NCBI RefSeq assembly: GCF_020179835.1
Contig: NZ_JAIUDA010000009.1
Span: forward strand, 1-64,000
Reading direction: 5' to 3'
DNA length: 64,000 nucleotides
Source of the DNA: Pantoea sp. alder81
GTDB taxonomy: Bacteria > Pseudomonadota > Gammaproteobacteria > Enterobacterales > Enterobacteriaceae
Below, one piece after another: positions 6,822 to 15,714 of the stretch. Numbering within the stretch: position 1 is the stretch's first letter; each line of letters starts with the position of its first letter. Made by a program: the position numbers and the translations under genes. The notes beneath the pieces were generated by a model. The model was not told the origin of the DNA, ran no database searches, and saw only the letters and a list, made by a program, of their open reading frames with translations.

Positions 6822-7198
6822 TAGCAGCCCCCAACCACATCGAAGAAGCCAACCGACACGCCAGAAATAGGCAGGCCAGCGAGGCAACCGTTCGTGTCCC
6901 ATGCCAGCAACTGCTTATACAGATGATCTGTACCAGCGCTGTCGTATGTGAACGAGCGTGATGCGCCAGACGGGGCTGACTGAGAAGCAATCTTTCTGGC
7001 ACCGGACAGGGCGGCCAGTCTCGCGGCTGCATAGATAAGCATGAGCTTCTGCAGGCTTTCGGAGTAGCCCGCCCCGTCCATACAAGCAGACGTGGCGTTT
7101 ACCTGGTCGAGGAGCAACTGCAGGACAGCGTCAGGAACCGAGAAGCCCAATTCAGCCATCAGCGGTTTGACGTCATCCAGCGTGATTTGGGCTGCCAT
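6821..7198 (-). CDS. Head completion / adaptor protein
   Basis: A 125-residue protein with a helical N-terminus (ITLDDVKPLMAELGFSVPDAVLQLLLDQVNA) and LMLIYAAARLAAL, the pattern of gp6/gp15-like adaptors that bind the portal from below and start the neck. It comes two bases after the preceding stop. Assigned from helix pattern and gene order. Confidence 0.55.
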   Translation of the reverse strand: MAAQITLDDVKPLMAELGFSVPDAVLQLLLDQVNATSACMDGAGYSESLQKLMLIYAAARLAALSGARKIASQSAPSGASRSFTYDSAGTDHLYKQLLAWDTNGCLAGLPISGVSVGFFDVVGGC

Positions 7199-7200
7199 GG

Positions 7201-7602
7201 TTATTTCGCCTTCTTAGTTGCTTCCACCAGGTCAGCTTCAGCTTTATCAGCGCGGGCTTTCTCAGCATCCAGTTCTGTGGCGTGATCCGTTTTCAACTGC
7301 TCCAGCGCGGCTGCATGAGCCACATCCTTCGCTTCTGCATCAGACTGAGCTGTTTTCAACTGCTCCAGCGCGGTATTCAACTGATCCTGAAGCGCAGAAG
7401 TGTCGGTGCTAACCGGCGCTGATGGCGTGGCCACTTCGAATACCAGTTTCTCGCTGGCCTTCTCCTTGGATGCTTCAGCCTTGCCTTGCTCGACCCACTT
7501 TTCAGCGATCGCGCTGTCCACGTCATAAACCTTGCCAACCTCCAGTTTCTGGAAGTTGGCACCGGCAAAGAGGTTTGCTGCAATGATCTTTACGAGTGCC
7601 AT
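7201..7602 (-). CDS. Coiled-coil structural protein after the capsid gene
   Basis: A 133-residue protein. The first 45 residues form a small domain (VYDVDSAIAEKWVEQGKA) seen in short phage head proteins. The rest is Ala/Lys/Glu-rich and strongly coiled-coil, with EQLKTAQSDAEAKD and EQLKTDHATELDAEK echoing each other, an internal repeat. Probably a minor capsid or head-fibre-like component; exact role unknown. Confidence 0.5.
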   Translation of the reverse strand: MALVKIIAANLFAGANFQKLEVGKVYDVDSAIAEKWVEQGKAEASKEKASEKLVFEVATPSAPVSTDTSALQDQLNTALEQLKTAQSDAEAKDVAHAAALEQLKTDHATELDAEKARADKAEADLVEATKKAK

Positions 7603-7612
7603 GATTTTTTCC

Positions 7613-8689
7613 TTAGCTCGAGGCGTGGATGACAGAGAAGTGACCGTTGATGTCCTGCTTAACCATCAGGCCAGCAGCACCCCAGGTGCGCCAGATGTAA
7701 TCGCTGTTGTAGAACTGGCGCGGATCAGCCACGGTGCCGAAGGCCTGACCTACGATTGGCGCGATAACACCGGCACCCAGTGGAATAATCACGATTTCGT
7801 TGCCTGACAGTTCGGAATCTTCTTTGATCGCCGAGATACCAGCCAGTTTCGCAATCTCTTCCAGCACGGTGCGCAGAGAGTTCACATCGAAATACTGTTC
7901 CCAGTTCGACATGATTTCGCTTGATACGTACCAGGTCTGCTGACCGTACTGCATGTTTTGCAGCTTCATCACGTCACGCAGGCCGATTGCACCGGCACGC
8001 ATGGCTTTCACATCGGTGCTGGTTGCGAAGTTAACGGTCAGCGTCACCTGAGCAACGCGCTCGTCATGGCGCAGGCCTTTCCACGTTTTACCGTCGAAGT
8101 TGATGAAGTTACCTGCCGGGTCGCGGAAGCCTTCCCAGATGTAGTCGACATACTGACGACGCACATCATTCACCGAACCAGCCTGAGCATCAGCCAGCGA
8201 TGACAGCGCGGAGCCTTTATTGAAGACCGGATCACGCCAGTTGAACTTGAAGCCGGAATCATGGATAGGAACCATAGTGCCGTCGAAGGTGTAGGACTTC
8301 GCATCCAGCGCCGCGCCAATCTGGCCGGACATGGAGGTGTGAGCCCAGCCGCGACCGCCGGTGCGAGCGTACTCATACACTGACTCTTCCAGGCGAACCG
8401 AACGAGACAGAGGCATAAGGTCGTTCAGCAGCGTGAACTCGGTGTTTGGCTCGAACTCAGCCAGAACGGTCTGATCATAAGCGCGGTACAGGCGACGAAT
8501 ATCGTCAACAGCGTTCACTGCATCCAGCTGCGGGGCATTGGCGGCTTCACCACGCACACGGGCGCGAGCGATAAAGTCGGCTACAGCCTGCGAGCTGGCA
8601 TTACGGGCAAACTCCAGTTCGCGGAACTGAGCAGTGTTTGCCTCAAGGTTTCGCGTCTCAGTTGCCATTCGGGTGGAGAATACAAACAT
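7613..8689 (-). CDS. Major capsid protein
   Basis: A 358-residue protein in the place of the major capsid gene, after the protease/scaffold and cement genes. Translation from ATG 8689 is supported by AAGGAG six bases upstream; an earlier start adds 13 residues without a site. The long N-terminal helical arm, the central segment rich in aromatic residues (DYIWEGFRDPAGNFINFDGK) and the C-terminal DYIWRTWGAAGLMVKQDI fit an HK97-fold coat protein of the encapsulin-like phage family. It forms the icosahedral shell. Confidence 0.75.
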   Translation of the reverse strand: MFVFSTRMATETRNLEANTAQFRELEFARNASSQAVADFIARARVRGEAANAPQLDAVNAVDDIRRLYRAYDQTVLAEFEPNTEFTLLNDLMPLSRSVRLEESVYEYARTGGRGWAHTSMSGQIGAALDAKSYTFDGTMVPIHDSGFKFNWRDPVFNKGSALSSLADAQAGSVNDVRRQYVDYIWEGFRDPAGNFINFDGKTWKGLRHDERVAQVTLTVNFATSTDVKAMRAGAIGLRDVMKLQNMQYGQQTWYVSSEIMSNWEQYFDVNSLRTVLEEIAKLAGISAIKEDSELSGNEIVIIPLGAGVIAPIVGQAFGTVADPRQFYNSDYIWRTWGAAGLMVKQDINGHFSVIHASS

Positions 8690-8699
8690 TCGGTGCTCC

Positions 8700-9140
8700 T
8701 TACTTAATGACAACGCGCAGGAGATCACCTGCAGTCGCGATGGTGGTTGAGCGATCTTCTTCCACGAAGGCGCGGATAGATTCGTCAGCAGCTAACGCTT
8801 TTACGCGGCCATTGGCGATCGACAGCGGCTGGCCCTTCGTGTAAGTGCCTGTTGCTGCCGGAACGTTGAAGAAGACGCCCGGGGTTGGGTGCATCGCTAC
8901 AACCCACTCGCCCGCAAGAATGGTGTCATCCACCGTTTTGCAGCGCAGATAGTCGTAGTTGGCGACATACAAAATCGCCTCTTCGTTACCCGCAACAGAA
9001 GCGGTGAATTTCTTCGTGGTGTTGTCGAAGAAGCCGATGGTGCCGGGTTTAGTGTCAGCAGCCGCAGCGCCTTCACGGTGAAGTTGCGGGTTGGCAAAGA
9101 TGCCGCCCGCGTGGATAACGTGCTTACCGTCTTTAGCCAT
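8700..9140 (-). CDS. Structural cement (decoration) protein
   Basis: A 146-residue beta-rich protein between the protease/scaffold and the capsid gene. It contains glycine- and valine-rich strands (KPGTIGFFDNTTKKFTAS, GEWVVAMHPTPGVFFNVPAATGTYTKGQPL) like the Gp24-type structural cement proteins that lock the expanded capsid. Position next to the coat gene is typical. Confidence is moderate because the family is recognised by pattern only. Confidence 0.65.
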   Translation of the reverse strand: MAKDGKHVIHAGGIFANPQLHREGAAAADTKPGTIGFFDNTTKKFTASVAGNEEAILYVANYDYLRCKTVDDTILAGEWVVAMHPTPGVFFNVPAATGTYTKGQPLSIANGRVKALAADESIRAFVEEDRSTTIATAGDLLRVVIK

Positions 9141-9143
9141 TTC

Positions 9144-10331
9144 TTACTCCGGCATTTCGCTGAATGAATTGGTGTTGTTTACCTGACGCAGACCGCCGTT
9201 AAGACCTGTGGTGGTCTGGCACTGTGCATACAGGCCATCAAGGGCAGCGCCTTCGAGAGCATTCACAGCCAGATCGTCTAGCTGGAACTTAGCTTTCACC
9301 GCAGCGCGCTTATCGGCTTTCTCTTTGTCAGAGTTGACAGCCAGGCCGGACTTAACAGCCGCCAGATCATCAGCAAGCAATTTCGCCCATGCTGGCATTT
9401 CGTCGCTGTTGGTGGCGGTTTCTTTGGCTTTGCGTTCAGCCTCTTCCTTCTCTTTTTTGGCCTTCTCTTCGGCTTCAGATTTCGCTTTAGCGTCATCGGC
9501 GGCCATCTGGTTGTAAGCGTCCATCAGCTCAGCATCGGAATTGCCTTCAACGTCGATGCCTTTCGCTTTCAGCGCATTGGTGATGAGTTCTTTCATCGGG
9601 TTTACTTCCTCTTTGACAGGCTTATTGTTGGCGCTGAAAAACGCCATGAAGTGGTTAAACATCTGCTTAAGTGCGGGGTCTTGCGGGTCTGGCGTATCGC
9701 AGTCCGAGAGGTTTACTGTTTCGACCTGAACCTCATCTCCCTCGGCATTAACAAACATACCGATGCCCTCTTCTGGCGTTCCGGCTGGCGGCTCATCGAG
9801 AAGAATGGCGACATGGTCGTAAACCTGATTGGTGGCGATCCACGTGTAACGCTTTCCGTTTGACTCTCCCTTGGCTTCAATACGGTTGAGCAGCAAACCA
9901 GTGGAAATGCCAATAGGCTCGACAGACTTCCCGGCGGCCATATCATCAAGGCGCTGCAGGACTTTTCTGCCTTTCTCAGAACCTTCAGCAAAGCGGCGAT
10001 TAATGACCGCATCCGTCAGAACTTGTCCGTTTTCTTTCCTGACGTTTCGCGTGTAAGCGCCAATGTGATATTCGTTCACCGCCCTGACGTTACTGGCGCT
10101 GACATGGCGACCGTCCACCTTGGGGTGACCGTAAGGCATGGGTTTATCTTCAAGGCTCTTGTAGCCCTTCGTGTTTTCTTCTGCCGGGTACAATCCGCCA
10201 TTCAGCACAATGCCGTCACGGACAGGCACGACGTTTTTCACGACGATGTGCTCTGCGCCATTAATGGTTTCAGTGGTGATGTTTGAAGCGGAGTTGATGA
10301 CCGACAGCACGTTTACGCAGATGCGTGACAT
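9144..10331 (-). CDS. Fused prohead protease (DUF2213) and scaffold protein
   Basis: A 395-residue protein. Residues 1-200 match the DUF2213 prohead-protease type: VRDGIVLNGGLYPAEE, GHPKVDGRHVSA, VEPIGISTGLL, YDHVAILLDEPPAGTPEEGIGMFVN. From about residue 245 comes a Lys/Glu/Ala-rich coiled coil that would be the scaffold, opening at an internal Met (MKELITNALKAKGID) that might start a separate scaffold product, as with lambda C/Nu3. A terminator and an inserted small gene separate it from the MuF gene upstream, so expression from the late promoter would need antitermination. Confidence 0.8.
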   Translation of the reverse strand: MSRICVNVLSVINSASNITTETINGAEHIVVKNVVPVRDGIVLNGGLYPAEENTKGYKSLEDKPMPYGHPKVDGRHVSASNVRAVNEYHIGAYTRNVRKENGQVLTDAVINRRFAEGSEKGRKVLQRLDDMAAGKSVEPIGISTGLLLNRIEAKGESNGKRYTWIATNQVYDHVAILLDEPPAGTPEEGIGMFVNAEGDEVQVETVNLSDCDTPDPQDPALKQMFNHFMAFFSANNKPVKEEVNPMKELITNALKAKGIDVEGNSDAELMDAYNQMAADDAKAKSEAEEKAKKEKEEAERKAKETATNSDEMPAWAKLLADDLAAVKSGLAVNSDKEKADKRAAVKAKFQLDDLAVNALEGAALDGLYAQCQTTTGLNGGLRQVNNTNSFSEMPE

Positions 10332-10360
10332 GCTGTGTCCTCATTGGTGGATTTAAGGAA

Positions 10361-10384
10361 ATAAAAAACCCGCCGGAGCGGGTT
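10361..10384 (-). terminator. Terminator inside the head operon
   Basis: AACCCGC/GCGGGTT stem with a four-base loop and a T-run on the minus strand. It directly follows the gene at 10389-10766 and precedes the protease gene, so it insulates that gene unless transcription is antiterminated. Confidence 0.8.
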
Positions 10385-10388
10385 TCTT

Positions 10389-10766
10389 TCATTCTTCGAA
10401 GTCTATGTCTAATTCATCGCCCGGGTAGGATACAGAGTAGGCTTCTGCAATTGCTTGCTCTCCTTGCATTCTCAGGCTTTTAATCCTTTTAGCAGTTAAC
10501 TTCGCCCAGTTGTTCATGGCGTCCTGCTTTAGAAAGCAGTAATGATCGTCATTACTTTCGATTAAAACCCAACCAAATTCGCACAGCGAATTACCTACTT
10601 CACGAATGAAGCCCGGGTGAATATTGGATCGGTTAGATATTCTTCGCATCGTCTCTTTAGAGATTTTGTATCGGGTAATGACCTTGCTTTTTTCTTTAGC
10701 ATATTCATCAAGGTTCAAAATAATGAGCTTTGCAGTGCCCTCTGGAGAGATACGAATTCTTGACAT
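10389..10766 (-). CDS. Autonomous moron gene within the head operon
   Basis: A 125-residue protein of unknown function inserted between the MuF and protease/scaffold genes. It is AT-richer than its neighbours, starts with a good site (GAGGA seven bases before ATG 10766), has a promoter-like region before it and an intrinsic terminator behind it. These are the marks of a moron expressed in the lysogen. The middle (KISKETMRRISNRSNIHPGFIREVGNSLCEFGWVLIE) could be a small winged-helix DNA-binding domain; the C-terminus is acidic (PGDELDIDFEE). No family recognised. Confidence 0.65.
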   Translation of the reverse strand: MSRIRISPEGTAKLIILNLDEYAKEKSKVITRYKISKETMRRISNRSNIHPGFIREVGNSLCEFGWVLIESNDDHYCFLKQDAMNNWAKLTAKRIKSLRMQGEQAIAEAYSVSYPGDELDIDFEE

Positions 10767-10828
10767 TTTTAAATCCTCTAATGAGTTGAAAGGGTTTCTA
10801 CCAGCTAAACCAATCAGCTGATAGAAAC

Positions 10829-10857
10829 AACCTAACACCTGAGAATCATGATATCAA
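10829..10857 (-). promoter_or_regulatory. Putative moron promoter
   Basis: On the minus strand TTGATA (10852-10857) and TAGGTT (10829-10834) are 17 bp apart, with TGT before the -10 giving an extended -10. ATCATGAT, a small palindrome, lies between the boxes. It faces the gene starting at 10766. A TTGACA also occurs a few bases upstream. Prediction only. Confidence 0.4.
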
Positions 10858-10879
10858 GTTGTCAATTTTGAAAGTTAAC

Positions 10880-11842
10880 TTACATATTAACAGCCCATGA
10901 ACACCTTTCATTGGCAAGCCTATCCTTTAGGCCTTCATTGAAAATTTTACCATCATCGTTGAGAAGAACTGGTATCTGGCTGCAGTAGCAGTGATAGCGG
11001 TTTCCGTCACGGCTATACCACTCACGCACCTCGTCAACAGTTCGCGTTTTCCCGTGCCAGAAAGCATGAGTTGTTCGCGTTGTTGGCTTTAAGGCTGAAA
11101 GGTGCAGTAACGCGGTATTCAGTCCAAGCCGTTCCTTTGACCATTCTGTTTCATTCCATTGAGCCTCACGCAAAGCGCCAACCTGCTCGGTCTGCGCCAT
11201 GTTCTTGGCTCGGGACATCGATACATCAAGCCGCTTGCTGACGATCCGCGATGTTTCCCGAGGATTTATGCCCCGGCCAATAGCATCTGAAATCACATTA
11301 GCCAAGTCACCGCGAGCTTTGTCGGACTCCAGAAGCCAGTCGCTATAAGTTGATACGTACGCGGCGGCCACTTGGTTTTGATATGCAGGACTGCTGAGCA
11401 GCTGCGCCAGCGTGGTCTGCTGTTCGTAAATCGGCGACTGCACTGACAGATTCGTAAATGCCTGATGCGTGCCGCGCTCATATTCGTCAGAAACGTAGCT
11501 CAGCGCCCACAGGTTGTTGCTGCCCCCCTCAAGCAATGCATCATCAAGGATGATTTGGATGCGCTGCAGCAGGTCAGCCAGTTGAGTTGCGGACATGTCG
11601 TAGATGTACGCGCCTGCATTCACCTGGTAGATGACGTTTCCGTGCACCGCATGTGATTGCTGGTTGGTGCCACGCTCCCTGCCAGTTAGCCGCTCATCGA
11701 ACAACTGCTTTAACGCTACCTTGATTCGGTAGTAGCGGTCGTCGATGTCGCGGAACATCCGGTTAACTGGCCTGGCGGATTGTGTCGGATCTGCCTTGTT
11801 GCGGGGAATTACCGGCGTTCGGATTAGCTGAAGGGTCGTCAT
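10880..11842 (-). CDS. Head morphogenesis protein, phage Mu F / SPP1 gp7 type
   Basis: A 320-residue MuF-domain protein. The C-terminal domain shows ARxxAQTEQVGALREAQW, HAFWHGKTRTVDEVREWY and CYCSQIPVLL, the pattern of minor head proteins that bind the portal and enter the procapsid. The start overlaps the portal gene by 80 bases, rather long; an in-frame Met at 11758 would give a shorter form that begins just after the portal stop. Late operon member. Confidence 0.8.
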   Translation of the reverse strand: MTTLQLIRTPVIPRNKADPTQSARPVNRMFRDIDDRYYRIKVALKQLFDERLTGRERGTNQQSHAVHGNVIYQVNAGAYIYDMSATQLADLLQRIQIILDDALLEGGSNNLWALSYVSDEYERGTHQAFTNLSVQSPIYEQQTTLAQLLSSPAYQNQVAAAYVSTYSDWLLESDKARGDLANVISDAIGRGINPRETSRIVSKRLDVSMSRAKNMAQTEQVGALREAQWNETEWSKERLGLNTALLHLSALKPTTRTTHAFWHGKTRTVDEVREWYSRDGNRYHCYCSQIPVLLNDDGKIFNEGLKDRLANERCSWAVNM

Positions 11843-13241
11843 CTGTCAGCGGATCCTTATCGTTTAGCTTATCGTCAGGGTTTGGCTGTTTCGATTCAGG
11901 CAGCGGCTCAAGCTCTCCAACAGCGCGAATCTCGTTCTGTTCAATAGCCGGGGTGCCGTAAGCGGCCTGTGTTTTCTGTGCAACGTCTGCCATTGCCTGC
12001 ATGTTGGCGATCTTCTCTTTCTCGCTCGGGGCGAGTAAGTCAGACCAGGCCAACGTGACCTCGCCGGATGATGGCGGCTCAATCGCTCCCATCGTCCACA
12101 GGCGTTCAAGCAGCGTGGTCACCACTGAGGTCATGAACCCCCACCGGCGGCCATTGCAGCGCTTCGCCCAGTCGGCCTTGTCTTCGTCAGAAGCAAGTCG
12201 CCCGGTCTGCTGCCCAAACTGAATGGTGAACGGACATTGAATTGATGCGGCGAATTCGTTGGCGGTGACTGTCCAAGTCGGCTCAGGATCGGCTGCGGCC
12301 ACAGATAGAACAGAGGTTGTGCCTGACTGAGTTACCAGCGCTGAATCAGTACCCCGGTTCAGCTTCTGCATCTTCTCGTTCATCGCCTCGCCGATGTTGG
12401 CGTAGCCTGCCTTTTCTGCCTGCGCCGCTATAGCCTGCATATCGGTTGCAGCATCGAAGCTTATGCCCAACTGGCGGCTGGCGTTTTTCAGGAAGCCTTC
12501 AGAGCTACCGCCGGATACCTTCTCTAAGTCGAGAAGTTTGTTGTATCCAGCACGCAGGAAAGGAATGCCGGAAAGCATGTTCTCATCTTCAGAGCCTTCA
12601 CTCAGGATGATGATGCGCTCAGGGTGCACCGTAACGCCGCGCACAACGCCATAGGTGCCATCGTCGCCCACAGGCTGCTCGTTGAAGTTGTAGCTGAGCG
12701 GCTGACTGTAGGTTTCCGACATCGTGTCAGTGTCAAAGTTACCAGGCTTCACCTGCGATTCCCATGCGGGGATCAGCTTCACAATGGCTTTGTCTTTGAG
12801 CTTTCCGACAACGTTCCGGTCTACTGGCTGGCTCCACTCACGACCATCTCGAAACTGGATTAGGATTGCCGAGTACCGGCCAATCAGGTTTCGGCGATCT
12901 GCATCCTTAATTTTCGGCCAATGCTTCTTCAGCAGCTTGGTGACCTGCTTTTCCCAGTCGGTGGTTTTGGTCGCCTCTTTGGCTTCGTCGCCATCGATGA
13001 TAGTGGGATGATCAACCCAGCAGGTATCAAGCAGTTTATGAACCGCGGCGTGAGCAACAGCGTTGCGCTCGTAGGCGCGGTAATACTGCTCAAATCCAAT
13101 CTGATCGGGATAGCCGAACTCATCCCATAATTTGGTTCGCTTGGTGTTGCCATTAACCCCGGCATAAAGGGAGCGCAGACGCCCCACGGTAGCGGCCAGC
13201 GCGTTTACGAGGAAGCTTTCCCCCGGTTTTAATTCACTCAC
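11763..13241 (-). CDS. Portal protein (DUF1073 type)
   Basis: A 492-residue portal protein, the dodecameric ring through which DNA enters and leaves. The N-terminal DUF1073-like region (RNAVAHAAVHKLLDTCW, VHPERIIILSEG, PFLRAGYNKLLDLEKVSGGSSEGFLKN) and the clip/stem region (NEFAASIQCPFTIQFGQQTGRLASDEDKADW) fit this family. It lies nine bases from the large terminase gene. Databases sometimes label DUF1073 proteins as Acb1 anti-CBASS family; its place between terminase and MuF argues for portal. Confidence 0.8.
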   Translation of the reverse strand: MSELKPGESFLVNALAATVGRLRSLYAGVNGNTKRTKLWDEFGYPDQIGFEQYYRAYERNAVAHAAVHKLLDTCWVDHPTIIDGDEAKEATKTTDWEKQVTKLLKKHWPKIKDADRRNLIGRYSAILIQFRDGREWSQPVDRNVVGKLKDKAIVKLIPAWESQVKPGNFDTDTMSETYSQPLSYNFNEQPVGDDGTYGVVRGVTVHPERIIILSEGSEDENMLSGIPFLRAGYNKLLDLEKVSGGSSEGFLKNASRQLGISFDAATDMQAIAAQAEKAGYANIGEAMNEKMQKLNRGTDSALVTQSGTTSVLSVAAADPEPTWTVTANEFAASIQCPFTIQFGQQTGRLASDEDKADWAKRCNGRRWGFMTSVVTTLLERLWTMGAIEPPSSGEVTLAWSDLLAPSEKEKIANMQAMADVAQKTQAAYGTPAIEQNEIRAVGELEPLPESKQPNPDDKLNDKDPLTDDDPSANPNAGNSPQQGRSDTIRQAS

Positions 13242-13250
13242 TGGTGCTCC

Positions 13251-14546
13251 TTAGAAGAAGATTGCGCCGGTATTTTTGTGCTTGATGTAACCGTCCAGCC
13301 CGTAACGAGCCGCATCCCAGCAGTGGTTGTGCTTATCCTCAATTACAGGAAGCACCTCGCCAGTTACGCGGTCTGTTTTGTAGGAATAAAGGCGAGCCTC
13401 TTTGGCTGTCTCTTTGCAGCGTGAATGGATTACGATCTGCTTGAATCCGCGCAGGCAGGTTATGCCGTCCTCAACACTCCCCTGCCACTTTTGGGCGGAT
13501 GAAATGTTGAAGCCTTGATTCTTGATATGGCTGATTGTTTCAGGGCGGGAGTTATCCGCCTTGATAGGCCATTTGCGTGATTGAGGGACGCCAGGGTATT
13601 TGGCGTCATCGGTAACTTTCCACTCTTCGAGCTGCCTTGGCTTGGCCTCATCCTTGCCGGCATAAAACTTCCACATGTCATCAAGCTCAACGCCAGTCCC
13701 ATAGGCTTCATGCTCGATGTACAGGCAGTTATCGAGGATGAACATGCGCAGCAGCGTGCTTGGGTCTTTCGCAAAGCCGAAGTCAGCACCGAATAGCAGC
13801 CTCTCAGCCTTCTGCCACAGGTCTGATGCGAAGTCCTGAACCACATAGCGGTTAGCCAGCACCTGCTTGTCAGAGTTTTCAAGGTAAGCGCCTTCCCAGA
13901 TCCACGCATAATCGGCGTAATCGAGGTTAGCCAAATCCTCCAGCCGCTCTTCCTCAAGCACTTCAGGGAACCATGGGTTATCGCCATAATTCATCTCAAC
14001 GATCATTGAGCTTTTTGGCGGGTTCTTCCTGAACATCTTATCGGTGGCGCTGCCGTCCTTCTCCGGGTTCCATGTAACCCAGATTTCAGAACCCTTTTCA
14101 CGGACGGTCGGGCGAAGTTTCTTCCAGGCAGTGGATGAAACTGATTCAGCCTCATCAACCCAGGCGACTAAAATGCGCGCTTTGGATTTAATGCTGTCCA
14201 GGTTGTGGCGCAGGCCGCAGAAAACGTAACTCACACGGCGATTCTTGGTGCGGATGTACTTCTCACCAATATCGAAATAGTCATCCAGCCACGGCACAGA
14301 GCGTATCGCCTGTTTGACCTCCTCCATTGAGGACTCTTCGAGCGAGTTCATGTACTCACGCCCGCAGAGGATAACGCCACTCCTACCGCTCTCCGCAGCT
14401 TCGTATGCCTTCACTGCGCTCATCAGGGCAAACGTTCTGGTCTTTGCAGATCCGCGTCCACCATGGGCACCGCGATAACGCACATCTGGTGTAGCGAAGA
14501 CAGGAACTAGCTTGGCGGGGATAGGCAGATCAACCTGATTTTCCAT
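13251..14546 (-). CDS. Terminase large subunit (PBSX/XtmB type)
   Basis: A 431-residue DNA-packaging motor. Walker A is GGRGSAKT at residues 29-36, Walker B is ILVAWVDEAE near residues 125-133, and a coupling TWNPEKDGSA motif follows. The nuclease domain has GADFGFAKDPS, and HCWDAARYGLDGY near the C-terminus supplies late acidic residues. It overlaps the small subunit gene by 17 bases. PBSX-type terminases are often headful enzymes, so a pac site is more likely than cos, but this is not shown here. Confidence 0.9.
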   Translation of the reverse strand: MENQVDLPIPAKLVPVFATPDVRYRGAHGGRGSAKTRTFALMSAVKAYEAAESGRSGVILCGREYMNSLEESSMEEVKQAIRSVPWLDDYFDIGEKYIRTKNRRVSYVFCGLRHNLDSIKSKARILVAWVDEAESVSSTAWKKLRPTVREKGSEIWVTWNPEKDGSATDKMFRKNPPKSSMIVEMNYGDNPWFPEVLEEERLEDLANLDYADYAWIWEGAYLENSDKQVLANRYVVQDFASDLWQKAERLLFGADFGFAKDPSTLLRMFILDNCLYIEHEAYGTGVELDDMWKFYAGKDEAKPRQLEEWKVTDDAKYPGVPQSRKWPIKADNSRPETISHIKNQGFNISSAQKWQGSVEDGITCLRGFKQIVIHSRCKETAKEARLYSYKTDRVTGEVLPVIEDKHNHCWDAARYGLDGYIKHKNTGAIFF

Positions 14547-14997
14547 TAGTTGGCTCTACCCCTACCAGTCTGATTGTTGTCGGCCGCTGGCTCATGCTGC
14601 CATCAGGGCTGGTGTGCTCAACCTTCTGCCGGTTGGTGTATGCATCGCCAACCTCTTTAGCTGCCTGCTCTATCAGGGATGAAGCCAGCGCCATGTTTCG
14701 CATCGATTCGGCCTTGGTCATCATTCGGTCAAGCGCGCGCAGTCGATAGGCCTTGTTGGCGATCGGGATGTCGGTGATTTCGGTCTGAAATCGGGTGCGT
14801 GTGGCTTTAAATAGTTCGACCCACTTCTCTGCCAGACCTTTGCCGCTAGCCTTTGTGGGGTCGTGTGATTCGACCTGCTGACGCGTGATCTTCAGCTTGA
14901 ATTCTTTCTGGACTTCATCGACCACCTGAGACGGCGTGTCGTAACATGCCAAGGCCTGAACGATGAAGGCTTTCACTTCTGGTTTCAGTGTCGCCAT
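14530..14997 (-). CDS. Terminase small subunit (DUF2280 type)
   Basis: A 155-residue protein matching DUF2280 small terminases: MATLKPEVKAFIVQALACYDTPSQVVDEVQKEF is the N-terminal helix-turn-helix that recognises the packaging site, and KAYRLRALDRMMTKAE lies in the oligomerisation region. The C-terminus links to the large subunit with a 17-base gene overlap. The DNA site is usually in or near this gene; I see no clear repeat that marks it. Confidence 0.8.
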   Translation of the reverse strand: MATLKPEVKAFIVQALACYDTPSQVVDEVQKEFKLKITRQQVESHDPTKASGKGLAEKWVELFKATRTRFQTEITDIPIANKAYRLRALDRMMTKAESMRNMALASSLIEQAAKEVGDAYTNRQKVEHTSPDGSMSQRPTTIRLVGVEPTNGKSG

Positions 14998-15027
14998 TGC
15001 TCACCATCCGTCCTAATCAGTCTGAAG

Positions 15028-15663
15028 TTATGCCAGTTTCATAAGGCACGTTCCGCATGCCCTGGCTATGTCGATTTTTGCCACCTCCGCAGGATGAGCG
15101 GCGGCATTAATTAGTTCCTGCACATCAGCGCTTGCACCATATCTGCGAACCACTCCAGTGAACTCCTCCACATCATGTCCACGCATGCAGAGCTTAGGGT
15201 CGCCATCCCTTGTGAACTTCGGTGCGCCAAACTCATCGGTAGCCTGGGTAATGTGATAAAGCTCATGCTCTACCAGTGCACAGAATTCGAGGTCGCTGCA
15301 TTGTGAGCAGAAGTCACCAGCCAGCGTGATGATGAAATCTGGCTTATGGTCAAACCACTCATAGAGCTGCTGTTCCATTCTGGCCTTCTGCCATCCGCCG
15401 GCGCGCATCATTACCTCTTCAGCCTGACCTAGTACGGTACGACCCTGTTTGGTGAATGCGGTTGCTGCCCACATGAAAGCAATGTCAGCCTCAAGCAGGT
15501 GAAGATGATCCGGGTTATGCAGCACACCATCTTCACTGATGATTTGCTCTACAACCCACTCATGGACGCCAGTAGCAGGGATGAGTTTGATGTACGGTGC
15601 GAACTCTTCTATAAATTCGACTGGAGGGTGTGGGCGACTAATGATTGCATCATGCTTACCCAT
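15028..15663 (-). CDS. Putative phage metallopeptidase
   Basis: A 211-residue protein with the zinc-binding motif HELYH (in CALVEHELYHITQATDEFGAP), matching the putative phage metallopeptidase family often found next to terminase genes. A CSQC pair precedes the motif, and three His lie near the N-terminus. ATG 15663 has GGAG five bases upstream; a GTG two codons earlier is the alternative. Its role in the phage is not known; processing of a host or capsid protein is a guess. A terminator sits just upstream. Confidence 0.7.
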   Translation of the reverse strand: MGKHDAIISRPHPPVEFIEEFAPYIKLIPATGVHEWVVEQIISEDGVLHNPDHLHLLEADIAFMWAATAFTKQGRTVLGQAEEVMMRAGGWQKARMEQQLYEWFDHKPDFIITLAGDFCSQCSDLEFCALVEHELYHITQATDEFGAPKFTRDGDPKLCMRGHDVEEFTGVVRRYGASADVQELINAAAHPAEVAKIDIARACGTCLMKLA

Positions 15664-15675
15664 ATTCACTCCATT

Positions 15676-15705
15676 AAAAAACCGCCCGTAGGCGGCTTAG
15701 GTTTT
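15676..15705 (-). terminator. Terminator between zinc-ribbon gene and metallopeptidase gene
   Basis: On the minus strand GCCGCC-TACG-GGCGGT is followed by six T residues. It lies ten bases past the stop of the 53-residue gene and directly before the metallopeptidase start, so late transcription must pass it. Confidence 0.75.
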
Positions 15706-15714
15706 TTCAATAGC

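Noticed and set aside
11763..13241. Anti-CBASS Acb1 function
   Set aside because: DUF1073 proteins sometimes carry this label, but position between terminase and MuF and the full length mark it as the portal.
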